Of a stretch of DNA of 64,000 nt, positions 50,940 through 62,789 are shown one piece after another (within the stretch, counting starts at the first letter, position 1; the number at the start of each line of letters is the position of its first letter). This DNA comes from Margaritifera margaritifera (lineage: Eukaryota; Mollusca; Bivalvia; Unionida; Margaritiferidae), in contig JAQPZY010001688.1 of the NCBI GenBank assembly GCA_029931535.1, positions 6,990,001 to 7,054,000 on the forward strand, in the 5' to 3' direction. Made by a program: the position numbers and the translations under genes. Below the pieces are notes generated by a model. It was given only the letters and a program-made list of their open reading frames with translations. It was not told where the DNA came from and ran no database searches.

Positions 50940-51030
50940 ACTATTGCATTTTAATAGCAGGAATGCATTGCCTGACACTATTGCATTGTTGAATTTACCA
51001 GTTAGTAGGAAGGCTGATGACCTCAACAAA
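50940..51030 (-). mobile_element. Short DIRS-like end fragment
   Basis: The sequence CACTATTGCATTGTTGAATT and AAGGCTGATGACCTCAACAA matches the terminal region at 26460-26520 (CACTATTGCCTTGCTGAATT, AGGCTGATGGCCTAAAACAA). Nothing else of the element is present. Confidence 0.5.
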
Positions 51031-51183
51031 TCTGGTTATCAAAACATGCAAGAAAAGAATATTAACTATTATTATCATTTATTAACTTGAAAACTTTTCA
51101 TTTATGTACATGAATATAGCTATTGTATCAATGTAAATCTATCTGCCTCCTCTTGGAAGGTGGGAAAGAATTTGCAGCTATTT

Positions 51184-52646
51184 TTACTTAGGTCCTGCAA
51201 ACAAAGGTAATTGTCTTTTTTCTGACTGGGAATTTTCAGCACTATTCTTTTTTGGCATTAAATTTTCTAGTGCACTCTTTTCAAGTCTTAACTTTACTTT
51301 CCAAGCCAGAATATGTACATTTGATTTGGTCTTTTTAGTGATAGCTGGAGGATCAAATAGCTTCAGTTTTTCCAACTTCATTTTCTGACCATCAGGCAGC
51401 CTTCTTTTGTCTCTGCACCTTGCCGTTTGCATGTGGTATATCATTGGCTTGTCCATTAGATCCAAGAACATTTTGCTTGTGAAACAGTTTCACACTTGTG
51501 ATCTTCTTGGTCAACAGGTGATATTTTACTGTGGATTGCATTATATGTACTTGTGTGCATCCTGTTTGATTTGGCAGTGATGATGTTGTTTATAATGGAG
51601 AAAGAACTCCCCATCAGAGGACCTGAGAAGAGGCTCAGACATGCCATGACAAGAAGACAAACTTCATCATATCCCGAAGTATTGTTGGCTTTAAAAATTA
51701 TTCCCACCAGAGATCGACACACTGTTTGGGTTCAAAGTCTTGACGATGGATGATCTGAAGTTTTCTCATCAGTTCAGTACATATATTGGCCTTTTTTTTC
51801 TTCAAAATGTAAACTAGAATTATATCAACTTACCTTCATTTTTTTGACAAGTTACTTGAAGAACTGTTGATACCACAACTTTCAGCTTGTATGAAACTGT
51901 TTTCCGATTTAAGGACAGTCCTGAAAGTGCTTTGGGATCTCTTGCAAGTTCTTGAGCTAGACTTGTCAAGTTTGGGCCAATGCACAAAGGTAAGCAATGT
52001 TACGCAATTAAGCAACAGATCAAAGCTTCTTGATGAGATTTCCGATCTTTAATGTTAATGAATTTTGCTGTCGAGGCCTTTTCTGATGGAATATTAGTTG
52101 TGGTCGACACTACTGGCACATTAGGAGCCAGCCCATACACAGCCTGGGACACCTGCAGTGAGGTGGTCGTTGCCATTTGCAAAGACTAAAGTGACTGAAA
52201 AACTGCTAGAAGCTTCTGTATCTTTAAATCTGTTCTTCCCTACCTGTGCTTTTTCGTTTTAGCATGGTTAAGGAATTCTTTTTTGCCAGCTGATCCATAA
52301 TTAATTTTGTCTTTGCAGCTCATGCACCAGGCAAGTTCCTCCAATTTCCAAATATATTCCACACAAAAAACCCCTCCTTATTGTCATCTTTTTCTTCTAA
52401 CCAGCTCCATTTGAAACGATTTTTTAATGACTGGTCACATTTAGAGATGTTCATACATTTTCCTCTTTCAACGAATTTAAATTCCATAGAAGCCACAACA
52501 TTATTCAAAAGATCTGGAGCGTGAGACACAACTCGAAACAGAAACAAAATGCACAAAGAAAAACTTAAACCATAAAAATACCCCCGCGCACAGTTAACGT
52601 TCGGTTCACATTGTCTTGGTGTTTTGTTACTTTCTTTCCCACTCAA
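51184..52646 (-). pseudogene. hAT-like transposase remnant with candidate intron
   Basis: From the right: FKWSWLEEKDDN (about 52400) and a zinc-finger segment CMSCKDKINYGSAGKKEFLN followed by HAKTKKH (about 52320-52240) in another frame; then a Ser/Thr-rich stretch (52000-52182) and a candidate donor GTAAGT at about 51836. Left of it, GPLMGSSFSIINNIITAKSN (51456-51722) resembles the C-terminal region of these proteins. The catalytic core between them is largely missing. Placement in the hAT group is probable, not certain. Confidence 0.5.
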
Positions 52647-52789
52647 ATTATATCCAGGGAAAAATATTCAGATTACAAAAATAACAGAAAAAAGTCTGCC
52701 AGAAATGTTAACAAAAAAAAAAAGAAAAACAGGTCTGCATTAAAAAGCCAGATTTCTGATTAAAATTGGAAAAGTTCCATGTTTGAATA

Positions 52790-53504
52790 TAGTAGGAGTG
52801 TTCACTGCTGTAGACTGTGGAAAATTGGGCCACATATGACCAAACTAAAACAATGTCTTTGCTCTGATGCGCCAAAAATGAAGGTAATAGGCGAAGGTAG
52901 TGCGAGACCGCCAGAAGGTCACTCTCAACATCACCCAAAAATGAGAGATTCAAACAGGCCCTAGATGTGGCAATAGCCCTAACTTCATGGTCTTTAATTG
53001 TCATGAAAGAAAGGTCTCTCCCAGGGACTGATAAGCTCTTTTAATGGTGAGGACAATCCACATGAAAATAGTGGCTGCTAAAATATCAGAGGAACCCTTT
53101 AGAGGTAGCAAGTGATAATTCTGACCTTCCTTCTCCCTTTAGAGGAAGCTAAATAAAACCTGAAACCCCTCACTGGGCAAAGGAGCCTCTCTTGATCATC
53201 CCCAGTACAGATACAAATGAGACTGGGGATCTCAACAGGAAGTGGAGCTAATGAAGGTAGCGGATTGATTCTTAGCCAGAAACCCAGGTAGCCAAAGAAG
53301 AGAAACTGAATTTTTTTTTATCCTTGACCTATAAACAACCCTTACAACTGACAAGGCAACAAGAACATGCGTTCTACTCACCTACGCCAAAGACAGCAGG
53401 AAAACAGTCATACAGGTAAGGTTCTCGAAAGAAGTTTAAAGGGTTCATAAGGGGGTTTGGACAATGCAAAAAGAACATGCAAAAAGATATCGTCTAGGCA
53501 TTAA
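52790..53504 (-). mobile_element. DIRS-like copy D, recombinase C-terminal part
   Basis: The minus strand near 52990 reads KDHEVRAIATSRACLN, the H-x2-R box of DIRS-type tyrosine recombinases. It is followed by the usual non-coding end. Cut at TTAA 53501-53504 by piggyBac-like element 1; the rest is at 56467-57405. Confidence 0.72.
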
Positions 53505-53652
53505 CCCTTTGGCAGCGGGATATGACCCCAGTCGTACTTTACCTTTGACGGCGGGATACGACTCTGGTCGTATGTTCACTGCATTCTATGGAAGGGTGGA
53601 TTTAACCGTGTACTACATCATTATTTTACGTTTACTCTTTTGAAAAGAAGGA

Positions 53653-53896
53653 TTTTGTTGTTGTTGTGGGTTTAACGCCATTTTTCAGCACATGACAGGC
53701 TATACATGGGGGCCAGTTTTATGTGGTGGAGGAAGAACCCGGGAAAACCCCCGTGAAGAACTACCTGCCCATGGGAAGCTAGTGGCATGCTTTCTCACAT
53801 ATCCACATTAGCCGAGCCCAAGATCCGAACCCACGCAGACCGAGGTGAGATGGCCGTGATCGGTAAAGGCGAGCGCCTTAGACCACTCGGGGCCCC
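53653..53896 (-). repeat. tRNA-derived SINE with 12-bp target duplication
   Basis: Read on the minus strand it starts GGCCCCGAGTGGTCTAAGGC, with a tRNA-like A box (TGGTCTAAGGCG) and B box (GGGTTCGGATC), and ends in a CAACAACAACAAAA tail. TGAAAAGAAGGA occurs directly outside both ends (53641-53652 and 53897-53908), a perfect 12-bp duplication consistent with LINE-mediated insertion. It sits in the 5' non-coding part of piggyBac-like element 1 and is therefore younger than it. The head resembles a Ser/Leu-class tRNA; the family name is not known to me. Confidence 0.9.
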
Positions 53897-54061
53897 TGAA
53901 AAGAAGGAAAAAAAGGTAGAAGGTACACAAGTGCTTAGTCATGGAGTGACCACAAAGTTCAAAATTGAAAAAAATCTTTGAAAATTTAATTTTAAAAGCA
54001 AGGTTTAGCGTGCGAAGTTCAACATGGCAGACACATTCATGAGGCGAGTGATGGCAGTGAC

Positions 54062-55712
54062 ATGGAGGCCGATTTTGATGAAAATGTTGACAATTTTGTT
54101 GGTGAAATTGATGTTTTAGGCAGCGGTGATCGTGATGTTGACTTGCTTGAAGTGGGTCCAGCGTATGTTATCTGGTTAGCTGGTTTTTTTACTCTTACGA
54201 CGACGATGATAACGACTTCAAGGGGTTTCAAGCTAATTGGACAACTGAAAATTTTACTTCTCGTAATGTTCGTCCATATACCGAGATCGGAAGGTCAGTA
54301 ATTCAACACCCAGCAGAAGCATTGACATGCCACTATTTTGAATAAATTTGGGATGAAGAATTTTGGCAACATCTTGTCACAGAAACCAACATTTATGCAG
54401 AACAAGAGTGCAGAAAGAACCCCCCTCCACCTTTTGCAGCAAAATGGACGCCAGTTGATGTTCCGACAATGAAGGCGTTTTTAGGTTTATATTTGTGCAT
54501 GGGTGTTTTACGTCTTCCATCTAGGAATGACTATTGGAGACAAAAGAAAAGGATGTTCAAGACCAATTTTAATACTATCATGTCCCGAGATCATTTCAAT
54601 CAGATATGGCGTTACCTGCACCTGCAGAATAATGAAGCTGCACAACCACCAAAACCTGACAGGCTCCTGAAAGTATGTTGGATAATAAATTATTTGATTG
54701 GGAAGTTTTTGTCCCTGTATATGCCCAATGGAGATATTACTGTTGATGAAAGTATGGTGAAATACAAGGGGAGACTTTCATTCAGGCAATATTTACCTGC
54801 CAAGCCCATAAAGTGGGGAATCAAGGTTTGGTCTCTTTGTGAAAGCACCACTGGTTATATGAACAGATTTCAGGCGTACACAGGAAAGGAGGAGTACAAT
54901 ACTGGAAAGGGACTTGCACACAGAGTGGTCACTGATTTATTGGGGCATCTACAACACGAGAACATCAGGGTATACATGGATAATTTTTATACAAGCCCCT
55001 CCTTGTTTACTGAACTGCATATGAGAGGTATAAATGCATGTGGAACAGTTCGATCTAATCGTAAAGATCTTCCTGCAGAACTTTTGCCAAAACACATCAG
55101 ACTACAAAAACATGAGTTTCGTGTTGCACAGAAAGATGAACTCTCATATTGTATATGGATGGACACGAAACCTGTCAAAGTGCTGTCCAACTTCCATGAT
55201 CCAACAGCCATTGGTTCCGTCGATCGTAGAAATGCTGATGGTCAGAAAGAACCTGTGCAAGTTGCCAGAATTCTTCAGGATTATCAAACGCATATGAGGG
55301 GGGTGGATATTTGTGACCAGATGCTAGGATGGTGGAGACGTTTATTTTTCTACCATCTAATGGCAAGTGTGTATAATGTGTATGTTATTGCAAAGGATTC
55401 AAATTCCAATTTTATAAATGAAGAGTATCCATCATTTCAAGATTTTGTTGAAGATCTAGCTGAAAGTCTCATTGGTGATGTCAAAGCAAGAAAGGATGCC
55501 CAGTTGTGAATGAAGTGAGACCTACTGCTCGCCATGATGTTGTGAGGATGTATGAAAAGAAAAAAGTATGTGTAGAATGTAGAGCGAAAGCAGGGCCAGG
55601 TCAGAGGGCAGGAACAGCCAAGTTAGGTTGTGTGCAATGTAATGTAACTCTGCACTTGGGCTGTTTGACATTTCACATTGTCAGAGCAAATCATTTTGTG
55701 ATATGGTACTAA
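54062..55712 (+). pseudogene. piggyBac transposase, recently broken
   Basis: The main open stretch, 54469-55509 (346 codons), is a DDE_Tnp_1_7 catalytic core: TVDES (D93 of this ORF), YMDNFY (D171), CGTVRSNRK and GVDICDQ (D280, D283). Upstream, the acidic N-terminus (EADFDENVDNF from 54062) lies in a different frame, and an in-frame TAA at 54343 interrupts FE*IWDEEFW. Downstream, a one-base frame change after 55500 puts the C-terminal Cys-rich finger (CVEC, CVQC, HLGC) in another frame, 55506-55712. So the core is whole but the protein is broken at least three times. The family moves DNA by TTAA-targeted cut-and-paste. Confidence 0.88.
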
Positions 55713-56466
55713 TTGTGTTGCAAAAGTGACAATAACTACATACCTTGTAAAACATTTTGAATTCTGTATATGAAGTTACTTGTTTTTCAAACAATTCAAT
55801 TGTGAAAGTATAAATATGTAAGAAGTTACTTGTGTTTTTCCAACAATTCAGTGGTGAAAGTATAAATATATGTGCATATTATGAAACTGTACAGCAATCC
55901 TGGAAATAACAATGATAACAACAAAACACTGGTATTTTTAATGCAGCATATAATTTATTATTGAATGAAAATACAGAATCAAAATGAGCAGCATTGTCTG
56001 TCAACTTTCCACAGGAGGATCCATGTCTGCTGCAAGCTCCCAAATTTTCACGCGAGTAAATTAAATAAAATTGTTATAACTTTTGATATTCTTGATGGAT
56101 TTTTATAATTTTTCCACCATTTTAAATATTTTACATATTGGATATAAAATGATCATTTCAAATAGAAAAATTGCATTGAAATTTAGTTTTAAATTTTTTT
56201 TAGAACTATGTTTGCTAGTTTACTTCTCTTTAACTTGCAATGGATTTTTTAAATATGTATATTTTCAATTAAAAAATTTTAGGCTTTGTAGAGAATTTCA
56301 TGCATTTTAAAATGGTATATAAAGTTGAAACATTATTTGAGAAAATTGTCCTGTAGAGCCAGGTTGACCAACGTCACTACATTCACTCATGCTGTTACAC
56401 CACTGACTGAAAAAATGTTCAGTTCTACACAACTGCCTGTCCGTTTGGGCTACAGTATGAAAAGGG

Positions 56467-57405
56467 TTAATGAAATACCGGTCTCAGAAGCTCATAATAC
56501 CCGATAAGATCAGAAACAGGAGGGTCTGACCCAATGGTGGAACAACTAGAGAACTTTAGAGTGTTAGAAAGGGCTGCCATATAGCCCCTTGAAAAGGAAG
56601 AAGAAAATCTGCAACTGCACTCAGAGAGGCAGCTAGGATCAATGCATTTCCTACTATACCAATCACAGAAGATTCTCCACTTTGTATCATAAACCCACAA
56701 AGCAGATTGCCTCCTAGCCTGGAAGATGCAACTGGCAACCTTGCTCAAAAACTGGTCCTAGCAGATTGATTGTTTGAGATGACACAAACTTGAAAGTAGA
56801 ATGTGGGCTGTTGTGGAGATGCCCCCTGTCCTATGACAGCAGATCCCTCTTCTGTGGTAATCTCATGGACTCGTCTACCAACAGATCAACAGGGGGGAGA
56901 GGGGGGGGGGGGGAACCTGCCAGGATGAGCTAAGCATTGGAGATCCTGAATTGGTGGAGCACTTCCAGAATTATTTTGAAAGGTGGGAAGGCATACACAT
57001 ACAGATGATCGCATTTAGACTGAAAGCGTCCACTGCCCAGGCCCTCTGATCTTGTACCAGAGAGATAAAATGGGAGCTTGTTGTTCAGTCTCATAGCCAA
57101 CAATATCCACCTAGGTCTCCCCCTCCAGTTGGAAAAAAGTGATGCTGCTACCAACTGGTGCAGAGACCATTCTGTGTGGACTGCACAACCCATTGTTAAC
57201 AAACTGTCTGCAAGGATATTTCTTTTGCCCAGAATATGACGGACTTCGACAACGATCTCCTCTGAGGCTTCCAATTGTAGGAGGTTCCATACTGCCATGC
57301 AAAGAGACGGAGTAAAAGAACCTCCCTGACACCGGAGGTATGCTACTACTGATATGCTGTCCGAGGCGACCATAATGCAATGTATTTTCAAGGTTAAAGT
57401 CACAC
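56467..57405 (-). mobile_element. DIRS-like copy D, RNase H and recombinase N-terminal part
   Basis: From the right: RNase H-like VEVRHILGKRNILADSLL (near 57220), the linker PPFKIILEVLHQFRIS (near 56950), and recombinase N-terminal sequence WRIFCDWYSRKCIDP (near 56660). It joins 52790-53504 across piggyBac-like element 1. It is truncated at about 57405, upstream of RNase H. Confidence 0.75.
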
Positions 57406-58838
57406 CTAAGGTGAGGAAAATTTAATTTACTTTCAGACTGAATTCATGACAAAAGAGACTAAATTTATACAAAAACACAATTTGTCATTTAATCAATGAT
57501 TTATTAATTTGAAAAGAAAACTCAGAAAACATGACTATTAATATAATAAATGCTGGTAGATAATGAGTGAACACTGAAGTTCAATGTGAGCAAGATTCGG
57601 AACGTAAAATTCCATAGCTCATTTCAGCTTAACCAGTTTTCACGAGTTACTTGAGTACATGATAAAATGTTTATTGTAATAATGTAAGTGGCAAAACTGT
57701 CAAAGCAAATAAGATTCTCTCATGTTTTTAGGACTACTAGTGTATTACTTAATTCTTTGACTGGCCCATCAGCTTAAAAAAATTGGAGAATTTCAAAACC
57801 ACAAGTCCGGTAGTATATTCAGGCTATAATTCCTGAACATTATTATCAATGACGTATATGATACAGTGCATATTCATTTAGTCACTATGTTATGTCTGAA
57901 TTAGTACATATTTCAAGCACACATAAACATTTATGTGCCTTTTGTGCACTTTTATTAATATTTACTTGAATAAATGGGTATGATTTCATTTTACAACTGA
58001 ATTAAAAAACAATACTCACCGATTTTTCATAATTATTACAACCAGAGACATCATTCAGATATAGAGTTGTGCTACTGGCATGAACGGCTTCAATGTATTG
58101 GAGAATATTTTTTTATTTCTTCTCTAAATGTTAGTTGATGATTATTCATTTTACTTATTAATTCATTCTTTCATTCATATTCTGTACTATTTTTAACCAT
58201 CAATGCAGATACCCACCTAGGAGAACACGGTGGAGTTAAACAGCGTTATGTAACAATGCTATGTATACAGAATTTTCTGTGTTTTTTTTTTTTTTTTTTT
58301 TGAATGAAAATTTTCATTTCTTAGTTTTATCAATAGGACTGAATTATGTACTTCATACCATTTGATCCTTGTTTCAATTTTTTGGGCAAGAAATTGTTCT
58401 GAATCATCAGTTTATACCCATTAAAATGCTATTCAATTTATTATGTGGTAAATACATGCTTAAAACATGGTCATTTAGCCATTCTATCCAAGAGTATAGT
58501 TCTCATTCAGTCTCAGAACGAGTTCTATTTCACAATTTCAGAATAAGAATTCTTCATCTATTCTGTCAATGAATTAAAGACATAATGAATGTTGTACTTC
58601 CAATTTCTGAGAAGATAAATCATATTCCTATCGATTTTATATGGGTTGGGCTCGATCTAAGGTCATAAAGTTTTCTACGCCCAGTAGTAAGCAGCTAGCC
58701 TATGCCGACAATAAGGTTTCAGTGAATACCAACTTTTCAATAGACAATTAGCTCTGACCTCACAACCCAACATAAACATCAGAACATCTAAAAAGGGGTA
58801 GGAAAGGTCAGAAACCTGGTCTAAAAGAATGTAAACCA
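57406..58838. other. Importin beta intron, nothing recognised
   Basis: AT-rich; contains a T tract near 58273-58302 but no gene or terminal repeat that I can support. Confidence 0.6.
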
Positions 58839-59132
58839 GACTTGCAGATATGCTGCCAGGATTTTATCTCAAGGGGGGAGCTCCCCACCTATCACCGAAA
58901 TAAGGGGAAGTAGAAAGAAAAAAAACGGGGGGGGGGGGGGGTTATAGTTATACAGAAATCTGTTAGAGTTATACAGAAATCAAAATCCTCAAAAGATGTC
59001 TCCTCTGGCTGTATAAGCATTAATTTGTTGATGGATTCTGAGCTTTATCTGTTTCTTATCTGTGCATGAATATTATTCTGTGCTGAGAACCCCCTTTCAG
59101 TCTGCTGTCTTAAGGGGCATATGCGTAGCTAG

Positions 59133-60019
59133 CATACCTGCCAACCCCTACAGAGGTACAAGTGTAACCTAAGTGGCAAAAAAGTGTAATCTGAGCATAA
59201 AAAGTGTAGTGTATATATTGCATGCCATAATTACAATAAACTGTATGAAAAATGGACATTTAGTTTTGCTAGAAAGCTGATCTGCAGCTAGTTAAACTTC
59301 TTGTCACAAATGGGAAAAATCCATGTGGATTAGTAACAGAATACCAACTACAAAACATATTGACAAATTATTTATACACAACACTCACTTTAACTAGACT
59401 ACCTGAAACTTTTGCAGAGTGATTGTAAAGTCTGCAACGATCATTACCATGTGCTCAACCTGAGCGCTGTACTACCCCTTTCATGTTCTTTATTCTAAAT
59501 TTGTAACGCACTATTGATTCGTCTTTTTTCTGATCCAACATGTTTTAAAGTTTAAAAAGATCCCTCTTCTCTAACATTATTCAGTCATATAACTTCCAAG
59601 AGTCACATAAAGCCTGTTTCACTTAACATCTGCCGCCATTTTTGTAAGTATTGACTGGTCCGCTAACAAATTCTGTGTATTAATATAATGAATCTGTGAT
59701 ACAAGTTTTCAAATTGAAGAAACCCGTCTCTTTTCTTGGAAATGCATCATATACAGCTGCTATAAATAGAAAATAAGGAAAGTACATGGAGGTCAATGAC
59801 AAATGTACTCTTATTCTAATCTTATGCAGCAGTCTTCTTTTTTTAGAATATTCACAGATTTATATGTGTGGGATTAAAGAGACATTAAAAATGACAAACA
59901 CAACTTTTTATTGCTTTTTGTATTATATATTTTTAATGTACCAAAAAAAGCATAATGCATACACAGGCGAGTGTAAGACGTAATTAGGTGAGAAAAAAGC
60001 GTAATGGTTGGCAGGTATG
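59133..60019. mobile_element. Non-autonomous hAT family 1 MITE (887 bp)
   Basis: Ends CATACCTGCCAACC and GGTTGGCAGGTATG, the same termini and the same AAAAAGTGTAAT and GCGTAATGGTTGG subterminal blocks as the element at 7014-10369, but no transposase domain. Flanks are AGCTAG and AGCCAG (one mismatch over 6 bp). The related repeat copy at 34850-34880 shows the unfilled site GTAGCTAGCTTAGCCAGCTT, which matches this locus after removing the MITE and one flank copy. Confidence 0.88.
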
Positions 60020-60293
60020 AGCCAGCTTAGCCAGCTGGAACAAGTTGGGAAGCTGTTCTTTATGGTTGTTATGTACAATTTTCCACAGCTCATAGGCATC
60101 GTCTTGGATATATCTACTCCAAAATAAGATTTTTCACAAACATATCTGACGAAGTATCACCTTCTTGAATCAGAGCTTTGCTGATTACTATGCCAGATTT
60201 CCTACCTGTTCCATAATGTTGTATTAGGATGTTATGTCCATCAATGCCAAATAAACATCCTTACTTTTTAGATTCTTATTCAAATTAGCTTAA

Positions 60294-60921
60294 CCCTTAG
60301 AGTGCTATAGTTTTGTAGCACAAAATCCCTCAGCTGAATTGTTTGAGAATAGAAATGAAAACTGCACTATACTTTTAAACTGCACTCTATTTTAAAATTG
60401 CCTGCATTTTTTAATAAGGCTTGGTATTCTTTTCTACATTTAATTCTGAAATACCGCGGAAAATGGGGTTGACTAGTGTGCTGTGTAAATTTGTCCATCC
60501 ACCATGTGCATCACTCATATTCAACATCATTTTCAGGTTCAAAATCACTCACAGTTATTTTCAGTAACACTTTCTCAACTTCAATAATCTGATATACTTA
60601 AAAACTTTAAAAATCAGTCATCATTGCAATCATCAGCCAGTATTTGCTGAACGAAATCGTCATCTGAAGATGAACCATGCTGGAGTCAGCCAATTTGGAT
60701 TTTCTAGGTAGCCCATATTTTAAACAAGCCTTTGTAAAACTTTCTTGATGAATGCAAGGTTCAAACTACAACGAAATGCTTGTTCCAGGCCCCAGTATGA
60801 CAATCAAATTTAGTTTAACCACTGATGTCAAGCCGAAGTACCCAGTTGCTTATCTGAAGAAAGGCGCATCACGACAAGAGCTACAAGACCTCTACAGCGG
60901 GCACTACAAGCACTCTAAGGG
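60294..60921. mobile_element. piggyBac-derived MITE inside hAT family 2 copy
   Basis: TTAA on both sides (60290-60293, 60922-60925) and matching ends CCCTTAGAGTGCT and AGCACTCTAAGGG, a perfect 13-bp inverted repeat. 628 bp. On the minus strand an acidic segment (SSDDDFVQQILADDCNDD) looks like the N-terminus of a piggyBac transposase, so this is probably an internally deleted derivative. Confidence 0.85.
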
Positions 60922-61087
60922 TTAAGAGTTAAATAAAAATTGTATACTGCACAGAGTTTATTTTTATATCCACGACTTTAAACTAATTTGTGGGAGTTCT
61001 AGCGCATCTCTGCGCTCCAAGTGCGTGAATTTGTAAAAAAAAAATCATGATTCATACTGGTGTGCCCAGGCAGCATCTCTGGACTTG

Positions 61088-62199
61088 TGAACTTTTCAAA
61101 TCACTACTGAAATGCCATGGTCATCAAAATCCCTATTATGATTAACCATTTCTTCTTTAAGGGATTAGCATCATGGAGATTCATACTTTGTTCCGAGGTT
61201 CACATTTGTCGTGAAAACCTCCGCAATGCCTGTTATAATGAGATCTTCTAATCTTGCTTTCAGTGTAACAAAGGGTACTGTCTTAAAGTGTCTGTCTGTG
61301 AAGTTACGATATGCAATGACCAGTGTGAATGAGGTATGTCCTTTTCTCTTTTAAAGTTATTTGGATTTTTTTCCTTTTTTATGGATGACAAGGCTCTAAA
61401 AAATGTCAAGCAACTTCTTGGGTTTTTTTTACCATCAATTTCTGGAGAATCGGTCTTTGTTTTTCTTGTGAACTTGTAGGGAATATTTTCAAGTAACCTT
61501 GGTGGTTTTCTAAAGCAAGATTTGTACTTCTGAATTATTAATGATTGTGATATTTAAGAAATAAGTCTTGTTAATCTAGATATGTCTGACATTACTTTGT
61601 GGGAAGGACTTGTGAAGATTCAGCAGGACTAGCAAATTTCTCAATCTACTAGTCCTTCTGCCTCCAAGGAATTTTTTTTTTCAATTCTAGGCCTGATAAG
61701 TAGACAAGCTATGTCCTGGACAAAAACAATGCACATAATCTGCTTTCCCATAATAATTTTTCTGTATCCACACAGATATGTGAATTTCAGTGTAAAGGAC
61801 AATCCGGCGCAAGGATTCTCCAACAATACAATTGGCATCTTTTTCAAAACTTGGCTTTAATAATATTAGCTCCAAGATAGTTAGGGTGAATATATAGTGG
61901 CATGAAAGGATGGTCTGTCCTTCATACATGCAGTTCCCTAATATGATCCTAGGAGAACAGTAAGCATAAAGTCTTGTTCTCTATTTTCAAATGGAACTTA
62001 TGATGCAAGCTACCACCTACTAGAAGCATGCAATCAAAAACTTCCTTAAAACAATTTTTATGTTTCACTCTCCTAGATGGTGTTTTTTAGAGTCCACACA
62101 TGATGAACAACTCCCCTCATAAACTTGGACCCCCTTTTAAGTAACTTTTACTAGTGTTCACCAGAGCTGAAGTAACCACCATTGAAAAAGCTTAATTAC
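61088..62199. other. Importin beta intron, nothing recognised
   Basis: Right of the hAT family 2 copy, left of exon 62200-62276. Short open frames only. Confidence 0.6.
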
Positions 62200-62276
62200 C
62201 TGGATTCCTCCTTCTTCATTCCATGCACTATGGCTGTCAAAATCTCATTGGACTGGGTCTGTAGAGTTTCTGGATC
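62200..62276 (-). CDS. KPNB1: Importin beta-1, exon 1 of 9 in window
   Basis: Importin beta-1 is the HEAT-repeat receptor that carries NLS cargo, usually through importin alpha, into the nucleus under Ran control. This 77-bp exon reads DPETLQTQSNEILTAIVHGM and continues to a final split Ser codon; it aligns without gaps to about residues 162-188 of the human protein (HEAT repeats 4-5). The acceptor is TTTTAG and the donor is GTAATT, a weaker site than the others. It ends in phase 2 and its last two bases join the first base of the next exon, 12.7 kb away. The preceding exon was not found up to 64000, so the gene is open at its 5' end. Family assignment is secure; the symbol is by orthology. 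Confidence 0.93.
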
Positions 62277-62789
62277 CTAAAACATACAAAAATACTTATG
62301 AATAGAAATTGGTGGGCACAAGTTTTATTTTGAATATACCTAATATGTACAATGCCTATACCATTTCTGCATGCTGTAAATTTTAATTATGTTTCAATAT
62401 TAAACATACAAGAATTCAGTAATGTTTATTTGCAAAGCAAAATTTCCATGAAATGTTAACAGACTTGCAATGTGGTCTTTACCATGAAAGTATTTTAACC
62501 AATTCATTGCTCTTGCTAATTAGAGAAAAATGTACGCTCTTAATTTTTTCCCCCACAAATTATTGTATTTCGCTGCTGCTACATTCACTGTCCTGCGTGC
62601 TGAAAGGGATCATCACCTGTTAATAGTTATTAGTTTTAAAATTTTTGTCTCCTTTTAGATGTATCAGCCAGTCTAAGTATGTATTTGGACCAAAACTGTC
62701 AAATTGTTTCATAGATAGTAGTATAAAGCAGTGCTACATAGATCTCATATTAAATATTCTGAGGCAGTGCTTATGCGGTGTCTATTTTA

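Larger units (their letters stand above)
53505..56466 (+). mobile_element. piggyBac-like transposon 1 inserted in a DIRS-like element
   Basis: TTAA lies directly outside both ends (53501-53504 and 56467-56470), the hallmark piggyBac target duplication. Ends are CCCTTTGGCAGC on the left and, read inward from the right, CCCTTTTCATAC. Outside the TTAAs the DIRS-like reading resumes, with the parallel unfilled site at 26810-26830 (CATTAGTGAG versus CATTAATGAA here). The element holds a plus-strand transposase and a SINE (53653-53896) in its 5' non-coding part. Confidence 0.92.
58845..61081 (-). mobile_element. hAT family 2 copy with two nested MITEs
   Basis: Ends CAGATATGCTGCC and GGCAGCATCTCTG; GACTTG flanks both sides exactly (58839-58844 and 61082-61087), a 6-bp duplication. 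It contains a hAT family 1 MITE (59133-60019) and a piggyBac MITE (60294-60921). The remaining sequence matches the copy at 37958-39366, including the remnant hAT C-terminal coding region near 58970-59100. Confidence 0.87.
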
